From Sitta carolinensis (lineage: Eukaryota > Chordata > Aves > Passeriformes > Sittidae): a stretch of 64,000 nucleotides of DNA. The position numbers and the translations under genes are program-made. The notes beneath the pieces were generated by a model. The model saw only the letters and a list, made by a program, of their open reading frames with translations, did not search any database and was not told the DNA's origin. Of the stretch, positions 10,263 through 32,430 are shown one piece after another. Positions within the stretch are counted from its first letter, which is position 1. The number at the start of each line of letters is the position of its first letter. Location: the NCBI GenBank assembly GCA_032173965.1, contig CM063298.1, positions 9,857,501-9,921,500 of the forward strand, read 5' to 3'.

Positions 10263-12330
10263 TGTCCTTTGTTGTAAAAACAAGTGGATTACATGTCAAA
10301 ATAAGCTGAATAATCCTTCTGCTCCATTTTGTACATTCTAGAGATCAGTAAAAAATCTTCACACAATTTCACTTCAAAACAGGGGGCAGTTCAAGGAGCC
10401 ACAGTTGAAAGCAGCAAAAGGGGTCAAATAATACTTGCATCTTATCAAGAAAGTTTTTTAAAACAGGTCTTTTTTATCTTGAAAGTAGAAGAAAATTGTT
10501 TCTTAATGATTTTCAAATTCCTAAACTGTACTGCAGAGAAGGTAGGACTGGACTGTTCTCCATTTCTGCTGGAGTAGGACAATGTGCTAAAATTACTGTA
10601 AAGGAGATTTCCAGGGACAGCATTTTCTGCTAAGAATAGTTAAGCACAAAAGATAAATTGCCACAGAAATTTTCAAATGCCTGTCTTTGGAAGCTTTAAA
10701 GAAGAGATTAATGAAACATCTGTAAAAAAGCAATGTAGCTTTAGTTTATCCTGCCTAGAAGAAAAGAAGGATTAGATGACCTTTTAAATGGGTCACACTT
10801 TTCTCTAATTCAGTGGCTTTTTCTCATCTTGAAGATGAGGTTTCTCCCCTGCTATTTTAGATGCAATATTTTTTTTTCCCCCCTCTGGGGAAATCTATTA
10901 TTTAATCTGAATGAAGTTTTCTATTTCATTCGTTGATCTCTGTTTCGCTGTCTCACCTGTGGATAAATGTTGCATATAAAAATATTGTGAGAGAAAGAAA
11001 TGTTAGGATGAGTTCAGGATAACAGGAATTGCATCCCAGAGGTGCCTGTTTCTCTCATCAACTTCCAGGGGTAACCAGGACTACTGCAGATTTACAGGAA
11101 ATTTACTGAGGTGCCATATTCATCAAAATTGATTGGATCTAATGAATCAGAATAAAAATGCTGCTGGTGGTTTTCCTCTGCTTTCAAATAATGTGGTTCC
11201 AACACTTACTGGGTGTCAAAAGTTAAAATAAAGGGCAGAACATGAAATCGTGGCCTTCAAATAGGGATAAGAACTTTTGCATTTAATCTGGTGAATTTAT
11301 CTACCAGATATCCAGCAGAAGACATACAGCTCCTTGAAAGGTTAGCATAAGAAAAACAGTTTGAGATTTAAGAATGGATCTGGATGGATCCTTACTGCAC
11401 AATTATTTAAAAAGCCCTTGCCCACCTACTGCACTTTATAATTTTATAATGCACTTTTGCATGCAAACCAGTGTAAGAAGCAATCCTGAGGAATGTGCTC
11501 AGGATTCTCCTCTGAGCAATGGGCAGAGACTGTCAGGCTGTGTTAGTGACCTGCAGGCTAATTAAAAAATAAAATAAAAAATAAAATAAAAGTGAGGCAC
11601 TTCTTAAATTGTATTTTTCAAAGGACTTGTAGGCATCAACCAAGTATGTTACTGGATGAGGTGAGAATTCTTCCATGATACCCAGGAACAGCACGAGATG
11701 GGTAAAAATCTATTGGAGAAAGAGTTAGGGTTGCCAAAAAGCAGGAATAATTCCTTCATCAGCGAAAGTGTTAGAAACAAATCCATCACCAAGAAATGAA
11801 ACAAGGGGGAGGAATCAAGATCCTGTGTTTTGGCTGAGGGAGTGAGACTTCTAACTTCTGACAGAGTGGGCACCAAACTCTCCAGCACCTGCTTTGTTCT
11901 CCTGCTGAGCTGCAGGTGGCAGCTTCAGAGCACTGTAAAGGATAAAGACAGCCTTTTCCAAAGATTAAAGAGGAAATCTGATTGCAATCTGCAGCCACCC
12001 AGTAGGATGGTGTAGGGAACATGGAGCCAGATTCTCCTCAGATATGCACAGTAGAAGGGAAAAAAAAATAAATAAAGGACACCAGCTGGAACACATGACA
12101 TTCTGATTTGATATTAGGAAATAGATTTTCTGCAGATGCAGCAGTGAAGCTTTTGGACCTGTTGCCAATGAGCTCAGGAAGTGTCATTTCTTGAATATAT
12201 TCAATATATACACAAAACCTCTCCTCTCTTCCCACTAGTGGTTTTCTTCTGGCTTAATAATGCTTCTCTGTTTTCAGCTCCACCTTATCACTGGCCATAA
12301 CCTGTCCTGTTATGGATCCTGCTGGCATAA

Positions 12331-12806
12331 ATAGCTCAAACTGTATTTATTGCCTGAATAAATAATATATAGGGATTTTTCCAAAGCCCAGATTTTTCCA
12401 AAGCTGTTTTTCCATAGCTCAAACTGTATTTATTGCCTGAATAAATAATATATAGGGATTTTTCCAAAGCCCAGATTTTTCCAAAGCTGTTTTTCCATAG
12501 CTCAAAGTGTATTTATTGCCTGAATAAATAATATATAGGGATTTTTCCAAAGCCCAGATTTTTCCAAAGCTGTTTTTCCATAGCTCAAACTGTATTTATT
12601 GCCTGAATAAATAATATATAGGGATTTTTCCAAAGCCCAGATTTTTCCAAAGCTATTTTTCCATAGCTCAAACTGTATTTATTGCCTGAATAAATAATAT
12701 ATAGGGATTTTTCCAAAGCCCAGATTTTTCCAAAGCTATTTTTCCATAGCTCAAACTGTATTTATTGCCTGAATAAATAATATATAGGGATTTTTCCAAA
12801 GCCCAG
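12331..12806. repeat. 83-bp minisatellite, about 5.7 copies
   Basis: Units start at 12331, 12414, 12497, 12580, 12663 and 12746, exactly 83 bp apart and almost identical. Each unit includes TATTTATT, a 5-base spacer, then AATAAATA, a perfect 8-bp inverted repeat that places AATAAA on both strands. It lies about 0.8 kb beyond the 3' end of GSG1L2 and 3.6 kb beyond that of DHRS7C. Confidence 0.96.
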
Positions 12807-13615
12807 AGCTGCTCAGCAGACTGTGTAAGACCTCTGCCACCCAGAGTTCTCAAGTGTGTATCCCAAGGGGCTCAGGAACAGGAGTATTCACCCAACAATG
12901 AGGAAAAGCTGGTGTCCAACAAAGCAGGCACTGGGGAAGCTCCAGATTGATCCTCAGAGTGGAGCAGCTCCACGTTCCTGATCTGTGATGATTGCAATCA
13001 TTTCCACCTCCCCATCCTTCATGTGATTAAAGATTCTTCATGTCTAAATGTATAAACCAAATTCTGATTCTTTCTGGCTGTTGCCAGAATGATTCCTGGA
13101 GAATTCCACAGGTGAGTTGGGTGCTGTCCACAACCATGTGTTTTTCAGATTTCAGTTTGTGTTCTCATGAATCTTCCAGATGTCAGTTTGCCTTCTCATT
13201 TTAGTTAAATGTTTGCACTGAAAGCCTGTTCCCTCTACCAGCCTTCCTTCCACAGCAAATCCACCGTGCCTGTGGTGAAACTCTTGAACCACAAGCTGAG
13301 GTCCTCAGATTTTCTTGAGATTGTACCTTTCAGAACAAAAAGTTACTCAAGCCATGCACCACGTGCCTTATTTGCTGCCCTGCTTTTCATGGGTTTTGGT
13401 TTCAGGATGGGTTTTTTTACAGCCTTTTCAGTAAAGAATCGGGGTGGAGTGATGCTCTGAAATTCTAACAAACTCACATACTCTCTATCACCATTAGACA
13501 CTGCTTAAAAACTAGAGCTGTGAGAAACATGTGTCACTGTTACCTGAACTGAGACACCCGAATCTTCTTCTCCAATACCAAGACTTCCTTGAGACACCCA
13601 CGGAAATAGAATTTC

Positions 13616-13621
13616 TTTATT
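13616..13621 (-). terminator. GSG1L2: GSG1L2 poly(A) signal
   Basis: TTTATT on the plus strand reads AATAAA on the minus strand, 104 bases after the GSG1L2 stop codon. Confidence 0.7.
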
Positions 13622-13725
13622 AAGAAAAATAAACAGTGCTACACATCGACACGTTTTACTCCTGAACACCGTTTTGTTTGGATCTAGGGTTGTAATTTAC
13701 AGAAAGCTTTGGGATCTGGGGCAGT

Positions 13726-22456
<8,731 letters not shown>

Positions 22457-22819
22457 CTTCTGATTCTGGAATAACCACGCCAGGAATTAGTCTAAAAACT
22501 TCTTTTTTTTCAATGTAGGCGTCTATCTGCCTGGTGAGGCACCTGCCTGCCTTCCCATCCTTCAGCCCTCTCCGAAAATTGTGCTGGCTTAGGAGTTTTA
22601 AGAGAGAGAGCAGAGATCTGGGCATGACCAGAAATCATGTGGCAGGGGGATTAAGAATAAAGGACAGTGTTGCTTGGCAGCGATGTATTGTGAAAGGAAT
22701 ATCAGGAAGTGTGACAATAAATGATAATTTGCCCCGTGAGTCACACACAGAAGCACTGGAAGTTCCCCACTGTGCAGTCACTGAAGTTTTATTTATACAA
22801 ACAAAACCTGCCTGTTTAC

Positions 22820-22866
22820 CTTGATTGGAGGTGGAGCCAGGCTGATGGAATCTCTCCATTTCTGAG
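22820..22866 (-). pseudogene. Degenerate copy of GSG1L2 exon 2
   Basis: Reading minus, a 47-base block is flanked by an acceptor-like TTGTTTATTCCTTAG and a donor GTAAAC. It aligns to exon 2 (20508-20555) with about 32 of 46 bases identical and one deleted base. In the homologous frame it begins QKWRDSISLAP against EKCRSFISLTP. It lies upstream of GSG1L2 exon 1, so it is outside the known coding order. It may be a relic of a tandem duplicate gene or exon, or an alternative 5' exon. The match is short and was made by eye. Confidence 0.45.
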
Positions 22867-23472
22867 CTAAGGAATAAACAAAATCCCACAGTTCCAAATG
22901 CTCCTGTAACACTGAGCACTGCTTAAACTGAATGCTGCTGTAAAAAAATAAAACTGGCAAGGAGCTAAAAGTGGTTGGTCAGCTACAGCATTGCACAGCA
23001 TGCAGCACGAGGAAGGGGACAGAGTTCCACCAGTGACAAATAAAAGTCATAAATTACCTGACTCTGCTCCTGATGGATTCCTGGGCACTGTCCAGGCTGC
23101 CTCCAGGAACACATAACACAAGTTTTGCCCAAGTGTGGTGAAATATTCGAGAAAAAGCTGAATTATCCTTATTTTATATCTGCATCTTCTCACTCTGTGC
23201 AACAGCATTTCTTTTTCCTTCATCTAGGACACATTTCCCACCTTGGCACGTTATATATATTGTTTTTTTCTGCCTGTTTGGTGATGCAAGTAAGTTATGC
23301 AAAGAACCAAAAGGAGCTGGGGATGTGAGAAATTCACTGCTGCATCTTACACCTGTAAAGTCAAAAAGGTGCCCTGGGGAGAAGGGTTCCACAAAACACA
23401 CACTGAAGTCACATATGGATCTTCTAATGAAAATAATTGGGATTTTCCTGACAACTCTCTACCCCAAGATGT

Positions 23473-23862
23473 CATATTTCTATTTCTATTTCTATTTCTA
23501 TTTCTATTTCTATTTCTATTTCTATTTCTATTTCTATTTCTATTTCTATTTCTATTTACATTTACATTTACATTTACATTTACATTTACATATTTTAATT
23601 TATATATTTATTTTAATTTACATATTTACATATTTATTATTTCTATGTATATGCATATGCATATGCATATGTATGTGTGTATGTATATGTTATTATATTT
23701 ATTATATTTATATTTATATTTATATTTATATTTATATTTATATTTATATTTATATTTATATTTATATTTATATTTATATTTATATTTATATTTATATTAT
23801 TTTATATTATATTATATTTATATTTATATTTATATTTATATTTATATTTAATTTATATTTAT
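23473..23862. repeat. Compound hexanucleotide array
   Basis: Three related hexamer blocks follow each other: (TTTCTA)n, then (TTTACA)n, then, after a mixed stretch, (TTTATA)n. Total length is about 390 bp. Long open frames across it only translate the repeats (for example YFYF or YIYI). Confidence 0.95.
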
Positions 23863-24249
23863 GTGTGCATTTGTGGAGCTGGATTGCATTCTGGAAAAAA
23901 TCACTGGCCAAATTCCTGTGGAGCTTCAAGGAGCAGGATCAGCCCTTTAATGTTTTAATGGTTTTCTGCCTCCTCATTGGCTAATGGACGAGGACAGTAA
24001 GCAGAGTTGCTGTGAAGTTTAGACTAAGCTCTCTCTGCCTTTAATCAGAAAAACCAAAACCTAGTTGGACTCTAGCAAGGCTGAACTCTTCAAGAGACTT
24101 CCTCACTTATTTGGAGAGAAGATTCATGGAGCAGTGGCATTCATAAAAGATATTTTTACTTCTATTATTTTAATTTTTTTTTTTTTTTAACTATAATTGA
24201 TCTGTAGAGTGAACTAGCAGCACGCTGGGGGAGATTTATCCCAGTGGGC

Positions 24250-24348
24250 ATGGTGATCCTTTTTGCTCTCTATTCCAGCATGGGACTCTGGTCCAGGATA
24301 CCTCCAACATCTGCCAGCTCTCTCCTGATATTGTTCCTTGTGAAACAG
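24250..24348 (+). CDS. GLP2R: GLP2R coding exon 1 (signal peptide)
   Basis: It encodes [20 protein letters not shown] then [13 protein letters not shown], ending at GTAAGA in phase 0. The end (LVKQ) matches the human exon end. A second ATG at 24280 in the same frame could also be used. The N terminus varies between species, so the start choice is less certain than the exon. Confidence 0.75.
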
Positions 24349-27300
24349 GTAAGAGAATTCAGTAATTAATGATAAATAATAATTATTATGAAAGAGATTC
24401 CTAGCACACATTTTAACTGTAACTAAAAATCCTTCCGAAAAACCAATTTATTTCTTGTTGCTAATTAGTCATAAGAAATAATGGCTGCAAAGCTGTGGAG
24501 TTTTTTTATTAGGGCTCTCTCTGACTGGAGATTAGATTGGAACTCTCTCTGATCTGATCTCTGGTCATTTATTACAATTTCATTCCATTAATCCTCGTTC
24601 ATACAGTGAATAAATTGTGTTTGCATCCCTTTACACGATCACTTTTCATACCGGTATTGATCGCTATTGAATTATATTTGGGTTTCAATTTTCCTACCAG
24701 ATAAAAATACTGTGATGAATCACGTTTATTTTCTATTGTTTTTCTCTGTTCTAAACCCAGCTTTGTTTCTGGCATAACTTTTTAGCCTCTGATTTGTGAG
24801 CATTGAATTTGTGAAATCTGCCTGGTTTCGTTCACACAGAAAGCAAATAAAGCTGTATGAGATTTCTGCCTTTATTTCTTTAGAGATCCTCTAAACCATT
24901 TTATTTTTATTTTTTCCACCTAAATCTTTTAAAAAATTCTAAATGCTTACTCCTTATTACCTTATAATTTGGAAAGGGTTTAGGTATTTAATGAGAAAAT
25001 ACCTCAGTGTAATTCACTGCAAGGAAGTTTTTGTGTAGGTTTTTAATAAATCTTATTTATTTATTAACATCAATCTTGATTTGACTAAATTTGAAGAAAC
25101 AATTACTGAAATTTGGTAGATTTCAATTTATAAAATTGAAATTAAAATAAAAAAAAATAAAATTCACACATATATTTAGGGTATGTTTCTATGAAGTGTA
25201 TGGGCATCAGGACAATAAACTGAAAGTAAAAAGGTATTTTTATCCACTTAATCTCCATTTTCTTGGGTGTGCAGATGTATGTGCTGTAGAGCCCATATCT
25301 GTGTTTTTAACTTTTTTTATAAAGAAAAAATTAATAGGGGAAAAATACTTTTTTTATAAGAAAACATTCCAAATTTTTCATATAATTCAAATCTAGAGCT
25401 CCTCTGCTTAGACCTTCTGTTTCTAGAACTGAAAAAACTCTCAGATTTGTGAGACACCTCATCCAAAGCATTAGTTCCATCAATTCTAACAGAAAATCTC
25501 CCAAATACTTCTGTGAGATCAAAACTTTACTAGACTAATCACAGCGAATTAATTTGTCATAGGAGTTCTTGCAACTTGTTTAAAGAAATACGTGCTGTAT
25601 TTCTTTATATTTTATTTCATAAAAAAGAAATATTTTAAAGGAATAACAGCCATAAATCACTCTATCTGTATTTTCTAGCAAAAACCTCTATAGATAGGAA
25701 AAATATCCATCAGACTAAACCTGGATCATGGTGGAAAGAATGAATAAATATTTTTCAGCTTTTATTTTTAGTTTATGCCTAAATTGAAGGAGGTTTTTTC
25801 CATCCAAAACAGCACAGTCTGAATAAACAGAAACATTTCATTTCACTGCCAGCTTAGTATAAAAAATTAAAAGGGTGAAATTCTCACTGTACTGTGGTCA
25901 GCTATGAAAAACTTAAATTTAAACTGGTCTGCAACCAAATATAATCCATCTCCTAAATGAAAGCTACAGGCAGCTTTTATTCTGCACCCAACAGATTTCC
26001 AAAGAGTGGTGTCTTCTTGGTGCAATCTCAATTAATGGCCAGACACTTTCAGGGAATTTGAATTAAATTTCCTCATGGTTGAACATCAGTGCAAGCAAAG
26101 CCAGGCTGGCGGGCTGAGGCAGCTCCTCTTTTACAAAAAAAAACAAAAAAAAAAAAATCCAAAACAAAACAAAACAAAACAAACTTCTGGCAGCCTGAAT
26201 GATCAATGGTGACCAGGTATTGGCTATGTGACCAAAATAAATTTATCTCACAAGTGTTGACATCAATGGTGACCATGTATTGGCCATGTGACCTGCAGGT
26301 TTGAGAGAATGGACAATTCCATCAGGAAGTGATGTGGAATTGTCCTTTAAGCCAACCTGCTCCTCACTCTTGCTGAGAGAACTTTTCCAAGACTGAATCC
26401 CCCTCTTCTGCAGGAATGGGACTAAACGAGCTGCCAGGTGGCCACTGTGAGGTTTCCTTTGTGTTTCTCTGGTTGTTTTGATGCCTTCATTTTTAGCTTC
26501 CATATTTTTCCAGGTTCTGTACTGCATTATTATATAACTGCATTATTATATAACTCTGCACTGCTCCCCCAGTGCCAGCCAGTTCTGCTCCCAGCTCAGG
26601 CACACAGAACAATCCTTGCCCAGCCCAGAGCCAAGGACACCGCTGCAGCCTCAGCCCCACAAAGTGCAACCAGCAGCGAGTGAGGAGAGCAAGCTGGGAG
26701 GGTGGGACTGCATCCCCTGGGGCTGGCACTGCCCAATGGAGCCAGGGTGGGCATGGAGCAGAACTGAGCCAAGGGGCAAACTCCGGACTCGGGGCCACCT
26801 TGGGTGAAGCTTCACCCAATCTCTTGTCCTGCCAAGGTGCAGCCTTGGAAGGGCTCTTAATAAATCCCCGCTTTATTCCTGTAACTCTGCCCAGCCCCTG
26901 TCCCAGGTAGCCTCTCCAGGCATCACTTCAGTGCATTTGTTTATCAGAACCTGGAGTGTTCTTCCCTCAGCAGAGCAATCCTGTCTCCAAATGCGTCATC
27001 TCCGAGCCTCTGCCTCTCCAGACGAGGTTCACTGACCCCCGAGCACAGGAAGAATCTCCCCTGGCTCCCAGAGTTTTGAGGCCTACACGAGGGAAATGTC
27101 AAGATGCTTTTTCATTTTAGAAACATGCATTCCTTTCTCATGGCTGCTGTAAATATTCTCCCCTTATCTCGCAAGCCCATCCACAGAAGAATGATTACAG
27201 TCTTAAAGTGGGGTGTGTGGAAATGAGCTGAGAGAGTAAAAGCACAGGATTGAGCAGGCAACATTTTACACAGTGAAAACATGCATGAAATAGCTTAAAA

Positions 27301-30300
27301 AAAACCTTCCTTATCTCCAGCCCAAACCTCCCCTGACCCAGGTTCATGCTGTTCCCCTTGGACCTGGGTCAGGAGAATGAGGATTTTTGCAGGATCCTTC
27401 TGAGCTGTCACTACAAGGCAAAGCTGTTGGGATGCAGAGAGCAGAGAGCTCTCAGAGCACTGGGCCTGCCAGCCAAAGCTTGGAATTGAGCACAGGGTTC
27501 AGTCAGAGACCCTGGGGAAAATCACCAAAACTAGATATTAGAAGCAAAAAATGTAGATTTGTAGTCTAAGTAAAAGATCCTGCATAAGAGCTAGCTCATC
27601 AGAACACTGTTCTTGTCTTGAAAGTAAATAAATATGATTTTCTTCATTAAAATAAAGACAAACCATAGGTTTAAAGGAGCAAAGGTGAAGTTCACAGCCA
27701 TATATTTTTCTGGTTATATATTTTCAGCCCTTGGTGCATCACCATGTTCAGACAACATCAGGACAACCACACGTGTTAAAGGCAGTGTCAAAGAAAAGGT
27801 GTCGTCCAGACAAAAAGAAATCGACTTTTCCTGGAGAACTGAAGGCATCTTTTAACAAAAAAGATTGTTTAGAAAACTTACATTTTGTTTGCTCTCCGAA
27901 CTTTGCTCATTAGAATCAGTAACATTTTGGACCAGTAATTAATTTTTTTTTTTTTTTTTTGGTGACTTCTAGCAACAATAATCTTTGACTGCTCTGGCCT
28001 CTCAAAGCTCTGGTTGCAGGGACCAGGGGTTTATTGCACAGAGAGTGCCTAGGATGGTGTTCTTCTCCATGGATAAATAATCAACTCATCATGCTCACAC
28101 TGAGTTGTAAGCAGCATCTCCAATTATCCTTTCTGAGCTGCTTTGCTCCTAATAAGGCATTTCTTCACCCAAATCACCAAGCGTTTTTGCATTTTAATTC
28201 TTGTGGTTTTAGCCATTGCTTTCCTAAACAGCAATTATCTCCTCGTAAGGAGCTCTGCAGTCGGGGTGTTGGGTGATAAGGATCATTTATCTGTCATTTT
28301 ATTATGTGGGAAATCTGAGGGGCAAAGACTCTTCTCACCTGCGGACACAAGAAGAAATCAAAACAGTGTGAATGGGCAAGTAAAAGTAAAATTTACAAAA
28401 GAAAAATAAGAAAAAAAAAAAGGAGAAATAAAAGGAAGAAGAGGAATGGAAGGATGGCTGTGGCACAGTTGCAGCTGCTGGTAAAATAAGTTGTCTGTGA
28501 AATGCTGGGCAGGAGAAGAGAAAGCCCCAGAGGGAAGGTGTTAGTAGTTAAATAGCACTGGTTATTCATTACTGTTTTATTCTTTTGTTGTTGTTGTTGT
28601 TGTTTTTGTTTGCTGTACTACTCAACCAGGTGTGCTTGATTATCTTTAAAAATATTCTAAAGCCAAAAAGCCCACTAGGCATTTTTTACCTACCATTCCT
28701 CCATTCTCCTCTCCTCATTTCTGTGCTCAGACCAGAATTTCTTACAATGGAAAGAAACTTGTCATTAAGGACTAAAAGGTTCTAACTGATTTTTCTCATG
28801 TACAATATTTTCACTCCCAGGCCAAAGGTTCTCTGCTGGAAAAAACCACTACTGGGTGGAACAAATACAAACAGGAATGCTTGAAAATGCTGCAGGAATC
28901 ATCTGTAGATAGTGGTAAGCAATGAAGAAATTTATTGAGAAACATGAATATGCAAATATTGTCTTGCTGTATGTCTGTTCCTAAGTTCTAATTGTAGAAC
29001 AATTCACCTGACACAAGTATTAGCCTGAAGTCCCTTGTTTATTCTCCTTTCTTTGTGGTTTTGGGTTTTTAGATAAAGAGCAGCACACCCACAGTGTCTC
29101 CTCCTGAATTCCTGCCTCCCTCCTTTGACTGGGTGCTCAAAGTTTTCTGCTGTTTGCCAAAGGGGGACTTCATAATCCATCATTATTTCACCCCTAAATG
29201 TGTGAAATCTGCTCAGCTGGGTGCCTGGCTTCAGGGAAGGATGGCACAGGTTTGGTTGGAGCCCAAGGTGTGATAGAGAGGTGGCTGCTGATCACCAAGC
29301 AAAGATGAGAAGTGAACCTGTGCTCTCTGTTTTGGGCTCTCTGGCTGTAGGCAGGCATTGAAAGCACCCTCACCAAATTTATTGGTGAGTCCAAACTGGG
29401 AGGGCTCAGAAGTCAGAGCCACTTGTGGGAAACAGGGAAGGGGAAAACACAGAAAGCCAGAAAACAGAGGCTTCCTTAAGTTACTGTGTGACAACAGTCA
29501 AGGAGGCAAGAAGAGAGCAACGAGGATTTCAGGGGACAAAAGATTTCATGGAAAGCAGGGAAAGCAAAGCATACATAGCTCAGCCAGTGCACCTGCAGGA
29601 GGGCTTACAGCTAATGCTGGCAGGGAAGAGAGGAGCAGCAGAGAGCAGCTAGAAGTCAATAGCCTGTGGTGAACACCTGGTGTGCAGAAAACATCAGCAT
29701 GATGCAAAAGAAGATTGTGTTTGGCCAGGAAAGCAGAGAATGGTGGCTTTGGAGGCAATTAGAGGCCATTAGTTTGTAGTAGGTGATCAGGAGAACTACA
29801 GGGGTTCAGAACTTCAGCTTTCATGAAATGGAACAAAAAAAAAAAAAAAGGTATTTTACTCCTGGTGGCCTCCCCAGTCCACACTTAAACAAACAGAAAT
29901 TGGGGCAAAGAACAATAAAAAGGCAGCTGTAAATATTAACAGCTACAGGGATCATAACACAGATGCTTGGCATCAAAGGTTCAGCACAGTAAATAAGAAT
30001 TCCCATCCTCTGCTCCCTATTTTAGCAGAAGCCCCCCAAAAGATGCTGGTGAGAGAGCACAGAGCACAGAGCTGTCTTTCTTGCTCCCTGTGTTCTTCTT
30101 CCCACACAAATTTCTCAAAGTATTGCTATGCACTATGGAAAATAAAGTGGGAAATTCTTTTCTGGCTTAGGATGAGCAAAAGCAAAAAAGTTCAGAGAGA
30201 AGAACTTTGGTGTTATCCTAAAAGAAAGATACTAACCAAGACACTGGGACAGCCATTAATGCATTTTATTTTGTGTTGCTGTCACCTGCCTGCACCATTT

Positions 30301-32385
30301 CCATTCTGCATGAAATTATTATTAGAGAAAACTGCTGGCAGGAAGGCAGTGCTAAATGCTGAGCAGTAGAACAAGAAAAACAGCAAACTCACTGAGGAAA
30401 AGACACAAGTTCCAAGAAGAGCTCAGCAGGCCAAATATGGATTATGAAATCCACATCTCCTGTATCTCATTGCCTCTTCAGAGATGCTTTCCTTGGGCCA
30501 GAAGTTTGAATAGTTAAGAAGCAGGCATAAGCAGCTAAAATAGAAAAAACTTATGAAGAAGAGATGTGAAATTGGGCAAATTGAAAGGAAATTTGTGCAG
30601 GGCCAGGAGCTGGACTTCAGCAATGCTGTTACCCTGGAGCAGGACAAAATGGTTTCCATGATTGTCCATTGTCTGGACAGCTGTTTTGTAAAGCTTTTAT
30701 TTGCTTCTCTCCCCAGGAGTACACTGCAATGGGACGTTTGATCAGTTTGTTTGCTGGCCTTACTCGCCCCCAGGAAATGTCTCCGTTCCTTGCCCTTCCT
30801 ATTTGCCATGGCTGGAAAATGGTAATGAGAGAGTGGTAATTGTCTTGGAGTCTGTGCCAGGAACTCAGCCAAAGGACACGTGCTGCTTGTCCAGCTTACC
30901 CCAGTGTCCTCTGAAGTGGGTGAGGGAGAGTCTCACCTCTTTCTACCACTTCTGAGCTGAGGCACAAACTCATATTTGAGGTTTGTTCGCTCTTTTCCCC
31001 ATCTGTGCTTGCCACAGCTCTGCAGTGCTGCTGTCAGGCAGGGTAACGTCACCTGCTGCCAGGGCTTTGCTCCTAGGAACACAGCCAGGTTCAGCTTCTG
31101 AGCTCCAACCTCTGGGCTCCCCACTGATCCCAGACTCCATCCCAGCAAACTGGAAGAGCCAAGCTCCGTGGTGTTCCCGATGGTGTGGGGAGCAAACCAG
31201 CCTAGCAAGCAGGGAATTCTCCTGCAGGGAATGCAGCAGGGAGGCTCTCAGGAAGGGGGGAAAGAAAATCCACCTTCAGGAGCCAAAGTGTTGAAGACCC
31301 ATCAAGATTCCCATGAAGGAATGAAGGGGCACTGGCACCAACACAGAGCAGCAGTGAATCCTGAATCCTGAATCCTGCCCCACAGCCTTTCTGCTTTTCC
31401 AATTCCACTTGGAGGGACCAGTTCTGCCCAAGCCCTTTAATTTATGGGAGAAAACTCCCAGCTGCTAATCCCAGCTTTCCCCAGCCCAAACCACACATGG
31501 TTTGTTCTTTAATATAATTTATCCCTTTTTATGCTAATAAGCATTAAGACACCAAGTTTCCATCTAATCTCCCAAACTGCTTCTGCCAACCATTTAGACC
31601 AGACCCAGCTCTTCATAATAAACAAAAACATTTTGCCTCCAAGGAATGGAGACTCTTTATTTTTTTTTTTTTTTTTTCTGTCTGATTTTCTACAAAAGCA
31701 AGATTTCTGATCACATTTCATGGATGGTTTGAGGTTTTTTTCCAGTGTCTAATATTCATACAGAGCTCCTGCTCCATCACAACAAACTGTGCTCCCAAAA
31801 AAATTCTCAGCTTCGAGCTGAGCAAAACAAGACTTTCTGGTTGTTGCTACCACCCTTAAACATTTTCAACTCAAAAATGATTGAAAAAAGCCCAGGTCTG
31901 ATTAGAAATGAATGGATGGCAGCTGTTAAGGACAACATCAAACAAAAATCAACCAGGCTCCCCACACCATTCCTCTGATGCTGTGGGCAAATTCCTAATT
32001 AATATAAATTGGGACAAAGCAGTGAAAGCCAGGGAAATCCATCAGTCACCCCACTTGCTGAAGGGCCCCAGAGCAGAGAAATGAAACACCAGCCTGCAAC
32101 ATCAGGTGTTACAGAGAAAAATCATTCCCTAATCAAAGCCTTGTGCAGTTTTGACTGCCCAGCCTGGGCAGTGAATTACCCATTCATAAGCTTAATGAGG
32201 AAAAATTAATAAGGGGAAGTGTAGGCTTCTCTTTTGGATGTACTGTGCAGGTTTTCTTGTAAAAACCAGGCACATTCTGGGAATTTATTTCTGCTGGATT
32301 ACATTCCTACTTTGTCCTATGTAATTATAAAAAAAAAAATATATATATATTGACAAAGAAAAGTGGGGAGAAAAGTGGGGTTTAT

Positions 32386-32430
<45 letters not shown>

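Larger units (their letters stand above)
8776..13600. other. Intergenic, between convergent DHRS7C and GSG1L2
   Basis: No exons were recognised. The interval contains a CR1 3' end at 10080-10262, an A/T-rich run (AAAATA repeats) at about 11566-11592 and the 83-bp minisatellite at 12331-12806. The remainder looks unique, with no long open frame. Confidence 0.6.
22457..24249. other. Intergenic, divergent GSG1L2/GLP2R promoter interval
   Basis: Both genes start at the edges of this 1.8-kb interval, so their promoters should lie here. Seen inside are the orphan GSG1L2 exon-2-like sequence at 22820-22866, a hexanucleotide array at 23473-23862 and a T tract at about 24174-24189, roughly 60 bases before the GLP2R ATG. 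I see no canonical TATA box that I would assign to either gene. Confidence 0.55.

Noticed and set aside
23297..23984. Long open frames rich in Y, F, I and L
   Set aside because: They translate hexanucleotide arrays (TTTCTA, TTTACA, TTTATA) and have no non-repetitive domain.
29480..30307. Possible retroviral or other transposon sequence left of the 317-bp segment
   Set aside because: No terminal repeats, polyprotein motifs or target duplication were seen, and the second copy does not share this part.
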